Source: Dryococelus australis
Taxonomy: Eukaryota > Arthropoda > Insecta > Phasmatodea > Phasmatidae
Assembly (NCBI GenBank): GCA_029891345.1
Contig: CM056995.1
Location: forward strand, 214,099,047 to 214,163,046
Length of the DNA: 64,000 nucleotides
Reading direction: 5' to 3'
Part shown: piece by piece, positions 34,431-45,920 of the stretch
Layout: each line of letters starts with the position of its first letter
How positions within the stretch are numbered: position 1 is the stretch's first letter
Program-made: the position numbers and the translations under genes
The notes under the pieces: model-generated
What the model was told of the DNA's origin: nothing
Database searches by the model: none
What the model saw: the letters and a program-made list of their open reading frames with translations, nothing else

Positions 34431-36768
34431 TATTCTTTTCTTTTTCTCCCCTATATGTTGAATTGATAGTAAAAACATTTCTTAACGAGTGAATACCTGT
34501 AGAAAACATTTCTTAATGAGTGAATAAATTATATCTTGTATGAATACTTTCAAAAAATTGTTCTGTTTTAACGAGTAAATAAAATAAGTATTATGTGATT
34601 TTACAAATCATAGTTTGGTTGAATCAAATATACACTTGTTGATGTTGGAAAGTTAAATCTAAGACTTATATTGCGACCTCTATTTAAGGGGATTGTAATA
34701 TATATTTTTTCCACTGTTCATATAGTCAACCTGTTGCGTAAGGTTGAAGGGACAGCGAGTCGGGCCAAATATATTGGGGCATGCATTCAGAGAGCTGCGA
34801 CTCAAAGCAGGGAAACCAACATGAGAAAAATGTGTTCTTAATACTTAAGCGAGGAGAGCGCATTGTCTTGGAACAGGTACTGCAGAAACACCAACTCACG
34901 AAAAAAATACGAAAAAGGATTCCCAGGGCTGAGACTGTGGTGCATAAAACTGGTTTTTGCGAGCTCCAGGATTGTTCGATAGCAGAGGTCTTCATAACAA
35001 GTCGCCTTCGAGAGCGAGGGTGGTAGGGGGCATTTCCCTCAGTATATGTCTTGGGGGGAGGGGCTGTTTGGCATTGTGGAGTCGGAGCAGCTCTCAAGAC
35101 GAGGGTGAGAGATGCAGGGGTGTTTGGACAGGGTCACGTACCTATGGACTCTGGTCGGTTCTGAGGTCCCGAGCGGTCTAGGGCTGAGCACAAACACTCA
35201 ATAATAAATAACCTAAGTCAATTTAACACTTTTAATTAAATCAAACACTGAAATAGTTACACTTTTAATTATACATCTACTTATTTGGCGATGTGGCGGA
35301 AGACACCATGGGAATTGTTAATATAAAATAAATTAAAAACATTAATAGAAGCAACTTAATTCTGTTGTCCTCTGCTGAAATCTTTCATCCTCAGGCTGTG
35401 CATGGAATAGTAATACAACATGAGTGTAGTGGGGAGAAGTCTCCTTCCACCAAGAAGTTGCGCATGAGTAGTCTCTCACCATTGAGAAGTCAGGGCGAGA
35501 AGAGTCGCCAACCAATGAGAGAGCAAGGTTAGGGCGTCAACCAATGAACTGGGACTTTGCACATGGCCCCAAAGTGTGGTATCGAAATCATGTGATGGGA
35601 AAATAGTGTGTGATACAGCACGTGATTCCAGGAGTCATGGGACTAAAATATCGTGGAAAACAGGCTGTATTTCCCATCGAAAGTGGTTAGCAATCGCAGT
35701 CACGCGGTGCTGAAATATCCGCAGGCAGTATTAGAGCGGATACAGCTTCCTGTCGCAGGCACTGGAGAACCTGATAGGGTGCGAAAATACTTCATTAAAA
35801 TGTTCTCTCTCTGAACTGGAAAGCTGGCGGGAGTGCCCGCAGCACTACACAACTTCCTCTTTTAGAAAAGTTTTGTTCGGGCTGAGCAAAATTTTAGAAC
35901 GATATGAGGCTGAAGCTATATGTGAGTCGGTCATCAAAGTGAAGCTGGTTGAAGTATAGAGTCTGGGAGTGCAACTGCTATATCAGAAACAACAGGATGT
36001 GGACTCGCCAGCAAAAGAAATTCAGGTTTCCGGTCGACCAACTAACAGCCTTCGGCGTAGCAACGATGTTGACACAGGAGTCTTCTTTCTTGAAGCTTTA
36101 TGAAATTGCTTCCACACTCACGGTCAACTGAATCATTAAAGTTAATAAAAGGGAATGAGTTAATTACTATTCCATAAAATAACTTTAAAATTAACTGAAC
36201 TCAAAATGGGGAGTACCATGTCACCTTCCTCATTATTTAAGTTCGCCTTTGTAATTTTCCAAAGTGCAGCTGAAACAAATCGTATACACAATATACATAT
36301 TGGATAACATTAAACATCAACACTTATTACAAATATTTGGTACAGCTCTGTCATGCATACCAAGACTATTAAATAGTTCGATCAACATTTATTTGTAATG
36401 TTCATGGAGTAATTGAACAAAGAAATATCATTTTGTGGAATATATATGTTCATAGCACAATGTATCTTGTGTTCATTGATTAAACTTAAAAGGTCTCTCA
36501 TTTTCATTCAATAAGCTTACAATTGTTAAAAATGTTTTCATACTTGAGTTCAGTTATCTTGATTTTAGATGAAGAAAAGAAGTATCAATAATTGTATTAC
36601 AATAAAACAATTCAATAAACACATTAGGACATTTTATGTTTGTTGCTCCCTGGAATATCAGATTCCTAGTGCAATATTACTTGCTGTAGCATTAAATTTT
36701 CAAAATTACGTGCACTATACTCAGCTTTTCACTGACTCTACTTTAATTTTGCCTCTGGGCATCAACAT
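34431..36768. other. Sequence 3' of the gypsy envelope; LTR not identified
   Basis: A 3' LTR of the minus-strand gypsy element would be expected here. I see no TG...CA pair that recurs to the right of gag. A GC-richer zone (34730-35900) carries CCAAT words (35500-35550) and short ORFs on both strands without motifs. The remainder is AT-rich. Confidence 0.45.
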
Positions 36769-38760
36769 TCAATCACTCCGAAATATTATGGAATTCTTAA
36801 AGCAAGTAGTGGCTGTCATCCTCGATGTGCTCGAGACAGCACACATCCCCATGGCATCTGCATGATCCTCAGGAAGTTGGGCAGGCTCTGTGATCTCAGC
36901 TACCTTCCGACATGGGAGGCAGGCGCGTGAACACCTGGTCAGTCTCTCACACAGGGACCATTTCAGGAACCAGATGACGAGTACCAGACATCCCATCATA
37001 ACGAACCCCACCATGTATTGACTGTGGTGTTCGATGTGTTGACTCAGAACATTTCTATGTTTAAAATCATGAATGTCGGACATGAGATGAGTCAACTCTA
37101 CATCGTCTTCTGTATTTAGCTCTGTCAGACTAATATTGAAGTCAGTTTTCATGGATGCAACGAACACTTGTTCACTATTTGTTAATAAGGACTGAACTGG
37201 AGAGAACTTGACACAATTCACCTTGTATTTGATATGTGTTACCTTGTTACTGTGTGGTAACAACTGAATTCTCTCATTAATTATCAGACAACTGCTTACC
37301 CGAGACATGACTCCCTGCACCGAGACCCACTCCTCCACCATGCGTGCTTCACTCTTTTCATAAGGACACATTTTAGTAACTTTCATCTTTCCTGGTACTG
37401 AATAAATCCAACTATCACCGTCTACTGATCTAATAAACACTGGTACGAATGAGTTGCCTAGAACTTCTCTTTTACACATTTTATAATCGTAACCAGGTTG
37501 TGACAATATTACATTCACTTGACAATTCGGGACCTTTATGGAAAATGTCGGGACGTTAGCTGGACAAACAATATTATTCCCGCCTTTACATTGACTCATG
37601 TCTGCTTCAGACATTAATGCACAGAACTGCCTGTTCTCTGACAACATGATATAAGGTGCATCTGGCATTATCTGAATGTATCTCGCTAAATTTCTCTCAA
37701 ACACGGAAAAAGGGTGAGCTCTATAAATTGGGAAATACTTATTCGAGGAAATATCAAAGGAAACTCAATTATCAACTGTATACTATCAATTGTAGCAATT
37801 CCATGTACTGTCGTAACTTCATAATAATTGAAAACCTGATCTAAACCAGTTCCTTCTATCAAAGTCTTGTCCGCTGGTAATTTAAGAGCAAAATCTCGAA
37901 TTATTTCTGACAAATTTCCTGGAGTCAGTAACGAAGTCGGTAACCTACCAGTTGATATTATATCCAATGACACTTTTATTTTTGTTACCTCTTGTTTATA
38001 AGACTGAAGAGTTAATTCTAATTCTCTCAGCAAACTACAGTATTTAAGTGCTTACCCTAAATTGCTAATTGTTATTCTGTGATTTCTTTCAATCATTGAG
38101 GCTGTTAAAGTATTCCAAACAGTCATGTGGTTCAAAGTTTTTATTACTTTCGCTAACTCTTTTGATAAAATGCCTACGTCCTTCGAGTTTTTCTCTACTC
38201 TGGCATTCATCCCTTTCACGAAAGTTAGTTATTTGTCTACTATATGAATCAATTTTTCTTGTCTCGTTCCCAAATCACTAGTAACTTGGTGGATATGGAC
38301 TTGGTGGATACCAAATAAAAATTTCTGAATAATACCACCTGCATCTATCGAACCTCTCTTTTCGCGAGACGATTTTCTGGGCAATATCAAAGTTAATTCA
38401 TTTTCTTCCTCCTCTAATTCTGCAATTAGTCTATCAAGAACATCTATCTCTGAATGTGGTTTTTCAATCTCATGGTTTCCAGAAAACTTCAGCCCTTAAA
38501 TTATGTTCAGTTGGTTCCTAAATTCCTGATTAATTCTTTCCAATTTTCTTATGGGTACGTCTAGCACTATTGTCCATCTGTCTCCTGTTAATACGACGTC
38601 CATTTCTTGGACCAGAATCACGCCAGCACCTGTGTTGTGATCTGCAATGCAAACCAATATACCTCTTATCTAGTTTTTCGCTTTGAGCTCGTAACTATCA
38701 TTACATTCCAGGTTACATTATACTCTGATGCTACACATCACTTATTTCTGCTTCCTCCTT
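36769..38760 (-). pseudogene. env: env relic, baculovirus-F-type envelope glycoprotein
   Basis: Open pieces lie at 37686-38033 and 36769-37704 (overlapping, so frameshifted), with homology extending upstream to about 38760. Features in order: a putative surface-subunit remnant, an R-E-K-R basic cleavage site near 38350 followed by a Gly/Ile-rich fusion-peptide-like segment, a heptad-like helical part, a Cys-rich ectodomain, and a hydrophobic membrane segment (MVGFVMMGCLVLVIWFL) near the C-terminus with a Cys-containing tail. In functional elements this protein mediates membrane fusion. Here a stop near 38500, a gap around 38040 and a frameshift near 37700 break it. Confidence 0.7.
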
Positions 38761-38832
38761 TTCTGTTGAGGGATTTCTTACACATGAACACAAATTATAC
38801 CCGACACTTGGTTCACCTATTTTCTCACGAAT

Positions 38833-40410
38833 TTACCCTTTTAAGTACGGCGACGGTTCCCAAACGTCGTCAGTTTCTACATTATCATAACAGTCACTAT
38901 CATCGAGGGTGCTGTCGTCCCTAGGGCATTCAACACATATTTCCTCTACTTCACCTATTTCTGCTAACTCTGTTATGTCCGCTAAAATTGGGTGTGACTT
39001 TGAGCCTATATTTTCTTCAATATTTTCCTCACTTAATTCTTTATCACTTTCACTATCGCAAAATTTCTCAACTGTTTCTACTTCATCAATAATCTGTGGG
39101 GCTGTTTCCCTACACTTTGTGTCTCGGCCTAGACATGAGCTCCTTGGCTCTGTAGAATTTTTAGACAACTTTAATCTATCACTTTGCACAATAACTTTTA
39201 TCTTGTCTAATAATACTTCAAATGTGACTGAGCTCCGTTTTCTCATAATTTTATGAGATCCAGACCAAACTTATGAAACTTAGATACTTCGCCTTTCTTA
39301 ACACTTGGCGTATGTTGATACACATAATCACCGACCTCAATATCTGGTGATTTTGACTTCTTGTCATAATACTCCTTGTGTCTCTCGAAAGCTACTTTAT
39401 TCCTTTCGCTAGCTACTTCATGTACTTCTTTTAACTTATTACTAAAAATATTTACGTGTTCCTTGGCTGTCATACCTCCCTCTAACACATTAGACTTACT
39501 ACTCAATTCACCTAAAGGGGGTAGCCTAACTTCTTTCCCATATAACGAATAATGTGGACTATAACCCATCACTGAATGAGGAACCATCCTATATGCGTGC
39601 ACTGCATATGGCAAATATTCTTTCCAATTACTACCATATTCATCTACGTAATGAGATATCATTTCCGCTAGGTTTCGATGAAGTCTCTCAACACGCCAGT
39701 TACATTGTGGTCTGAAAGGGGTCGTCTATAACTTCTTAATCTTTAGGACTTTGCACGTCTCTAACATCAACCTAGACACAAAATTTCTCCCTTGATCTGT
39801 CAGCAGGCTTTGAGGATAACCATGCTTTAAAATAATCTGCTGTACAAAATATTCTGCTGCTGTCTCTGCAGTTTGATCGGGAATTGGTATCGCTTAATAG
39901 TACCTTGTGAAATAATCAATAAATGTCAACACATTTATTCCCTTTCTCACTCATTGGTAAGGGACCTAAACTATCTAGAGATACCAACTAAAATGGGGAA
40001 TTTACTTGCAGTAAAGAACCTAATGGTGCTTTCGTCATTTGAATACTTTTTCTCCTAAGACTATCATCGCACCTCACAATATATTCATCTACAGCTTTAT
40101 TCAATGCTGGCCGACAGTACAAAGATTTGAGGAGGTTTTGAGTTCGCTTCACACATTGGTGACCAGAAAATGGAGTGACATGGTAATGACTAATTACTCT
40201 GGTCACGAGCGACTTTGGAACAACTACTAAAATGTTGTCCTCTTTGCATTTGTATAGGATGCCTTCCCTATCAATAAAGAAATTTCCCTTATCTACCTTA
40301 TTAATTATACTCAGACATGTTTCGTCTTCCCTCTGTTCTTTCTCAATTATTTCTCTAGTTAGATCTTCAGAATTTATCGCATTTTCCATTCGCGACAAAC
40401 AATCTGCATT
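38833..40410 (-). pseudogene. pol: pol relic: integrase and C-terminal tail
   Basis: The 40605-39988 frame contains the end of RNase H and the integrase zinc-finger region (an H-x3-H-like segment SHYHVTPFSGH, with the Cys pair degraded). The 39662-39243 frame holds the end of the catalytic core (WKEYLPYAVHAYR then SPHYSLYGKE). A one-base deletion near 39270 shifts the chromodomain-like end into the 39246-38833 frame (VIVQSDRLKL), which continues as a D/E-rich tail. The stretch 39663-39990 between the pieces is homologous but full of stops. Confidence 0.75.
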
Positions 40411-41060
40411 CGTGTGTTTCTTGCCCGGTTTATGGACTACTTCAAAATCAAACTCTGCTAAACGAAATGCGCATCGAGTGAGTCTCGAACTAGGGTCTTT
40501 CAAATTCAATAACCATCTGAATGCAGCATGATCAGTAATAATGATAAATCTACGCCCGTACAAATATGCTCTGCACTGTTTTGTGGCAAAAGGTAAAGCG
40601 CACAATTGATTTTCTGTTGTACTGTAATTTCTTTCTGCTCAGTTTTATTGCCTACTGGCATACGCGATCGGTTTCTCGTGTCCGTTTCTCATCTGAAACA
40701 GGACAGCACCTATGGCATGATTACTAGCATCTGTACTCACAATAAATGGCTGTGAAAAATCTGGATATACAAGAATCGGATATTAAATTAATTTTTCTCC
40801 AAACATTTTAAAATCTTCCTCTTGTTCTGCTCCCAAATGAATGGTTCATCTTTCTTAGTTAATTTCGTCAATGGTCTCGCTATATTCGCGAAATTCGGTA
40901 CAAATTTCCTATATTACTGAAATAAACCTACCACTGAGCGAATTTCTGTCAAATTTTTGGTCTGGGGAGTTTTTTAATTGCTTGTAGATTTTTCTGATTT
41001 GGTTCTACACCTTTTGAACTTACAACATTCCCTAAGTATTCTACACTATCTTGCACAAAT
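40411..41060 (-). pseudogene. pol: pol relic: RNase H domain
   Basis: The minus strand carries the gypsy RNase H pattern: a TDAS-like start near 40740, PIAYA near 40660, and in the 40605-39988 frame FIIITDHAAFRWLL, then EFDFEVVHKPGKKH and NADCLSR. Stops near 40620 and 40800-41050 separate the start of the domain from its end. Confidence 0.65.
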
Positions 41061-41940
41061 TAACACTTACTAGACTGGATTCGCAAATTAACTTCCTCCT
41101 TTCTTTCCAAAACTTTACTCATGCGCTCGGCATGTTCTATCACAGTACTACTAAAGATTATGTCATCAAGGTATACTAAACACAGATCACCTAACAAACC
41201 TGTTAGAACATAATGCTCCATTAACCTCTCAAATGCAGCTGGGGCATTACACAGTTCAAATGGGAATCTATTAAATTCATATTTCTCCATGAATTAGCAA
41301 AACTCGTTTTCTCCCAATCACTTTCTTCTAACTCAGTTTGGAAGAAGCCACTCATTAAGTCCAATGTTGAAAAATATTTCGACCCGTGCAAGAAATCTAA
41401 CGTCTCAGTGACATTCGGAATTGGATAAGGATCCTGCTCCGTAACTTTGTTTAACTGACGGAAATATATACAAAATCTCATCTTAAAAGAACCGTCTTTA
41501 TTTTCATGTTTCGCCATCACAACGGGAAACTGCCAAGCTGATTTACTTTCGGAAATAATATTTTTAAAAAGCATGTCATTTATTTGCTCTGCATTTACTG
41601 GTTTCAATGCATGCAGTGCTGTATATGGATTCTGCTTTATTGGTCTGGCCTCTCCTGTATCTATCTTATATTTCAATAAGTTCGTGCACCCGAAATTCGA
41701 ACTACTTTCCACTTGAAATATATATGCAAACTTCATTAACATTGGGGACATTATATTAAAACCACTCTTACTCAAATGTTTCAGTTTATCTGTAACAATT
41801 TTCTCTACCTGTATAAATTCATCTTTTGGTAGTTCTGGTAACATTTTACCCTTCTGCTTCACTGATTTATTACTATTTGCCATGTGAGTTTCAAAACTCT
41901 GACTACCTGAAGTCACTAAAGAATTTGGCACATTTAACAT
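41060..41940 (-). pseudogene. pol: pol relic: reverse transcriptase
   Basis: Two overlapping frames. 41940-41221 contains the fingers and palm start: GEARPIKQNPYT, MRFCIYFRQLNKVT (normally with D in V-D-Y-R), DPYPIPNVTETLD, YFSTLDLMSGFFQ. 41290-41060 contains FPFELCNAPAAFERLM and the catalytic LVYLDDIIFSS with both Asp residues. A stop near 41291 and a frameshift between the pieces end function. The enzyme would copy the element RNA to DNA. Confidence 0.85.
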
Positions 41941-42277
41941 TTTATTCTCCTAATTCGATGATTTACATATATTTTCCGTGCGAGTTTCACAACTTTTAAC
42001 TACCTTGCATCTGTACATAATTCGGCTCATTTATTCTCATTTTACGCGAACAATCTAACATTGATATAGATTTTTCATTTACGCGTGTATTTTCCAAGTT
42101 AACTACTCTGTTTCTACTAATTTTCACATTACTTTGACATCTCAAATTATCTCGACACTTCAACTTTTTATCATCACATATCAAACTTTTATCACTTATC
42201 AAACTTTTATCACATATTAAACTTTTATAACATATCTAACTTGTATCATGTATTAAACTTTTATCTCATATCAAACT

Positions 42278-43773
42278 TTAATCACGTATTAAACTTTTAC
42301 GACATGACTCGGGGTTTTCATTTGGAATCGGAACTGCCTTTACTCGGCATACACTATCTCGGCTGATTTTGGGGACACAGCGACAAAATCTGTCCTGTTG
42401 TGTGACCTCGCTAACTAATTCACTCACTTTATGGCTAACACAAGTCGAAGGGATTTCTGCTTCAGAGCCTGGAAGCGAACACTTTTTATCTTTGTTACTA
42501 GGGACATATGCGAGAATTTTCTCCCGTGGTTCTATTTGTGGCAACACTAAATCACTTTGTTCCGACCCAAGACTTATACAACTTCTCTCGGATATTCGGG
42601 GTATGCTATTTATGCATAGTACTCTAGCAACGTCACTGACAAGTGTGGCAAATCCTATTCCCGTGCCCTTTGGCACGATGAGCATCTCATTAGTAATGTT
42701 CACGATTTTTGTCACTGCCCTTACTGATTTTACTAACTCTCTGTGAGGTTTCCTTGAACCTTCATCGTGAGGTTTCCTTGAACCCTCAACTTAACCTACC
42801 CTGTCAGTAGTCATCTCGACATAACCGCCTACTTCACATGTCGCTCCTGCATCTTCCGTGCGACTAGGACACATTATCCTCTTGCCCCCTTTGACAATCT
42901 CGCGATGAGGAACGAAACACTGGGATGCATCCCTTTTACCCGAAACAAAGGGGATAACACACTGGTCACTCACCCTCATAAGTGCCTTCTTTTCAACTAC
43001 ACAGGTACCCTGACGGTCGTTCACCCCGTCGTCCAGATTCGTCTCAGTGAATCTATTACATGTCCCCTATAGAGTTTCTAGCCGTACTGCTCTTACAATA
43101 CACCTCGTTCTCTGGGAGGCTCTTACCGGTAAGAATTAAGTTGCATATTGCCATTGCCCACACGGATGCCTGGTACATTCGTCAATGTCGGTTCGATAAG
43201 AAGCAATTTCGAGTCAGCGTCCCAACCCACCGTGTGCAAAGCAACAACTATCACTGTCTCCGATTTTGGTGGCAGAATCGTATGCTGTATGATTTTCACT
43301 TTATTGTATTGATTACCATTCACAGATCCGTATCTAAGTTCAGAAATGGCCAGGCTCTCAGCTTGTTTCTGCTGCTCTTTCTCAATCATGCAAGTTATTG
43401 AATTATATGTATCTAAATCAAGTGTATTTTTGAGATACAATGTCTGTTCTTTCAAGTCGATTCTGGCATCATAATAGTGGAGAAAATTGGTTCCAAGTAT
43501 TCCCTCGAAAGGAAGATCTGACACGTACACAAGGAACCAATATGGGTAACATTGACTATTTACCCACAACTCTAAATACTGGGTACCTGCGATCTGGAGA
43601 GAGTCTTCAGTTACGCCTTTTGCTCCTAACTGAGATTGATTGATAATATTCCCGCTGATTCTATGTCGAACAAGAGATATATCGGACCCTGTGTAAATTA
43701 AGAACGAGTGAGACTGGCCCTCGACAAGAACTGATACTGTGGTCTCTTTTCCCCCTACAACTGTAATTACCAC
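42278..43773 (-). pseudogene. pol: pol relic: aspartic protease and linker
   Basis: The 43773-43123 frame reads VSVLVEGQSHSFLIYTGSDI, where retroelement proteases have D-T-G-(A/S). The catalytic Asp is Tyr. A GILGTNFL segment (normally ILG-x-D/N-F-L) follows at the right distance. Frames 43024-42791 and 42715-42278 are a degraded linker between protease and reverse transcriptase, rich in Ser, Arg and Cys, without a recognisable domain. Short ATCACATATTAAACTTTTA-type repeats at 42175-42300 look like local slippage. Confidence 0.75.
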
Positions 43774-43829
43774 AGTGTGGTACCCGGGGCTGACACTCAG
43801 CTTCTCGCGTTTGGGTGGTTACTACTTAC

Positions 43830-44816
43830 ATTCTCACTAGTTTCTTTAATGCCGTGCCCTATGTTCCTAGGTACTTGGGCTCATTGTGGGGTTCCGAAAC
43901 TTCGGCATTCTCTGATCATGTACTCAAAACGTCCGCAATGAAAACATCTAATATTACAGTTATTACCTTGTTCTTGTCTGTAACTCATGTTCTTGGGAGA
44001 AACACCTGCTCCCGATAAACTTTTTCTACTGTTACTGCTATCATTCGAACCATGGTAATATGAGTTATAACCTCTTCTAAAACCTCTGTTAATGGAATTA
44101 TTTTCGCCACTTTTCGCGTTACCCCGTGCCACACTTGTTTGCTGGGATATTATGTTCTACACCTTTCTCCTCCTCTGAGGATCATCAAATTTTGTTTTGT
44201 GTTCCTGATGCGCCTCTGTAACTTCTAATGCTATAGCCATGCGTTCAGCTTCGCCCATGGTTAGTGGTATCTTATATCTCAACTGCTGACCTACATTACC
44301 TTGTAACCCGCCAGTGAAAGCTGCTAATAACTTCTTTTCAGCTTCCTGATTCGAAATTACCTGTTTGTCTGGCTCATCTAAATTCTGAACTGTTTTCTCA
44401 CATCATTTACGACATCTATCTGCAAATGTCTGCACATCCTCATTATGTTTCTACCTAGCACTGTGCAGCATGTAATAATGAAATTGTAATTGCTGATTTT
44501 CCTTGAATCTGTTGTTCAACTCATCTTTCAACATTTTAAATGTTATGTCCCCTCTTAATCTAGGACATGTCGCAACAAAACGCGATGCTAAACCTTTCAA
44601 TTTCAGATTTGCTCATTTTACTTTGTCTTTATCTGGAAGATTTCCTAGGCTTGCTGCACTTTCTATGCTTTCTAGAAAGTCGTGTACCGGTAACGAGCCT
44701 TTTTCGCCAGTCCATTTTTCTACTAATGAAATAACCACCAAACCTTTAACTTGAGCTGGTACTTGAGCTTGTGCTGGTATCGCATGGGCAAGTTGACGAC
44801 GTCTTTCGTCCTCCAT
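43830..44816 (-). pseudogene. gag: gag relic: capsid and nucleocapsid
   Basis: The first ATG at 44816 starts a 67-codon frame (QLAHAIPAQAQVP then FLESIESAA) resembling the Gag capsid start. The capsid continues through broken frames to about 44150. The 44132-43881 frame is Asn/Ser/Arg-rich and ends with a CCHC-like knuckle, C-F-H-C-x4-Y-x4-C, with Tyr in place of the metal-binding His. Several stops separate the pieces. Confidence 0.7.
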
Positions 44817-44948
44817 GTTGACTAGAAAGGTGCTACTGTAACTTATTAAATTTTATTCATTCAATTTCGAAAGAGGTATCCAAGTTTTATGATCGTGAGT
44901 CCGTTTCTTCGGAGTATCATAATGAGTACTACTACTTGTAGGTTTAGT

Positions 44949-45870
44949 TTAATGAATCGTGTCAAAATTTTCTCTCTTAGGAAATGCAATATATTCCGCA
45001 TGTGAAGAACTAGTAGACACTTGCTCGCAATTTATGTTCACGTCTTGCGAAGTCGAAGGCTCTGTGTTCGCAACTAGGTTAAGCCTTTCTATCTCGCATT
45101 CTGGATAAACACGATCTCGAGTTATGAACCTCTTCACTATACGAATTTCAATTTCCAACACTTCCCGTCCAGAAGAATTTTCGTACTTGTATACTTTATA
45201 TGCGAGAGTCGGAAAAGATCGCTTTGATTTTCCCTTGAAAGCTATTTCCAGTCCTGAACCTGTAGTTAATGCATTCAACTTAGCACGAAATGGCTCTACT
45301 TGAGACAAGTCAAGAGATGTGTGCTTTTGAAAAAAAATTCTGTATCAATTTATATGAATACTCTTCTAAACCCTTCAATGCCTCAATACTACCAGTTAAA
45401 ACTATGTCGATTGTCAAAACTGTAAACTCTACTACCTTCCCTTCTTGCCTCTGAAAAAATAATATGCATATTAGCATAACGCTTTAGTGCTTTTGCAAAA
45501 TACAGCAAAAAGTGGAGCTGAATCCAGATAATTTCTGCAATATTCAACTCTAACCCAAGTGTGCGGTGTTATATTTTCCAAATCTACATGACAGTCAATA
45601 TTACCAGTTACTCTGTTATTCATAGGTCCATGGGCATACTCAACATTAAAACGATATGATTTCCTACAGTACATGTGTTTTTTATAGTCCTGCAAATCTC
45701 CTCTTTCACGAACTATCGTGTTAGATTAGTCAGCTGAAATGAGTACTATCCTAAACGCTTCAAGACACATTAAAAAGTCCTGCTCAGCAACACTGCTCAG
45801 CTCAATTACAACTTCGCGATTTGCATTCATAACACAACGTGCGAATAAAATAAAACAACTGAATTTAAAT
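44949..45870 (-). pseudogene. Unrecognised decayed protein gene upstream of gag
   Basis: Three minus-strand frames look like one gene read through breaks. 45920-45726 includes EVVIELSSVAEQDFLMCLEA. 45695-45471 includes NITPHTWVRVEYCRNYL and CKSTKALC. 45308-44949 includes SQVEPFRAKLNALT, GLEIAFKGKSKRSF and YENSSGREVLEIEI. The composition is that of a real protein rather than chance ORFs. A likely start is ATG at about 45828 (MNANREVV), after an AT-rich leader. It could be a gene of the surrounding giant element, an accessory gene of the gypsy element, or an older host gene copy. I do not recognise the family. It has stops near 45725 and 45400 and frameshifts. Confidence 0.5.
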
Positions 45871-45920
45871 TGGTCTTTTGAAATATGTAAAATTATATCA
45901 ATTAGACAAACACATCCCAA

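Larger units (their letters stand above)
36769..44816 (-). mobile_element. Ty3/gypsy retrovirus-like element (gag-pol-env), degraded
   Basis: On the minus strand the order is gag (44816-43830), protease (43773), reverse transcriptase (41940-41060), RNase H (about 41000-40400), integrase (40400-38833) and env (about 38760-36769). This is the layout of insect errantivirus-type elements. Every ORF is broken by stops or frameshifts. Two key residues are lost: the protease D-T-G is Y-T-G, and the zinc-knuckle His is Tyr. No LTR pair, primer-binding site or target duplication was found by eye. It lies inside the candidate giant element and is probably a later insertion. Confidence 0.85.
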
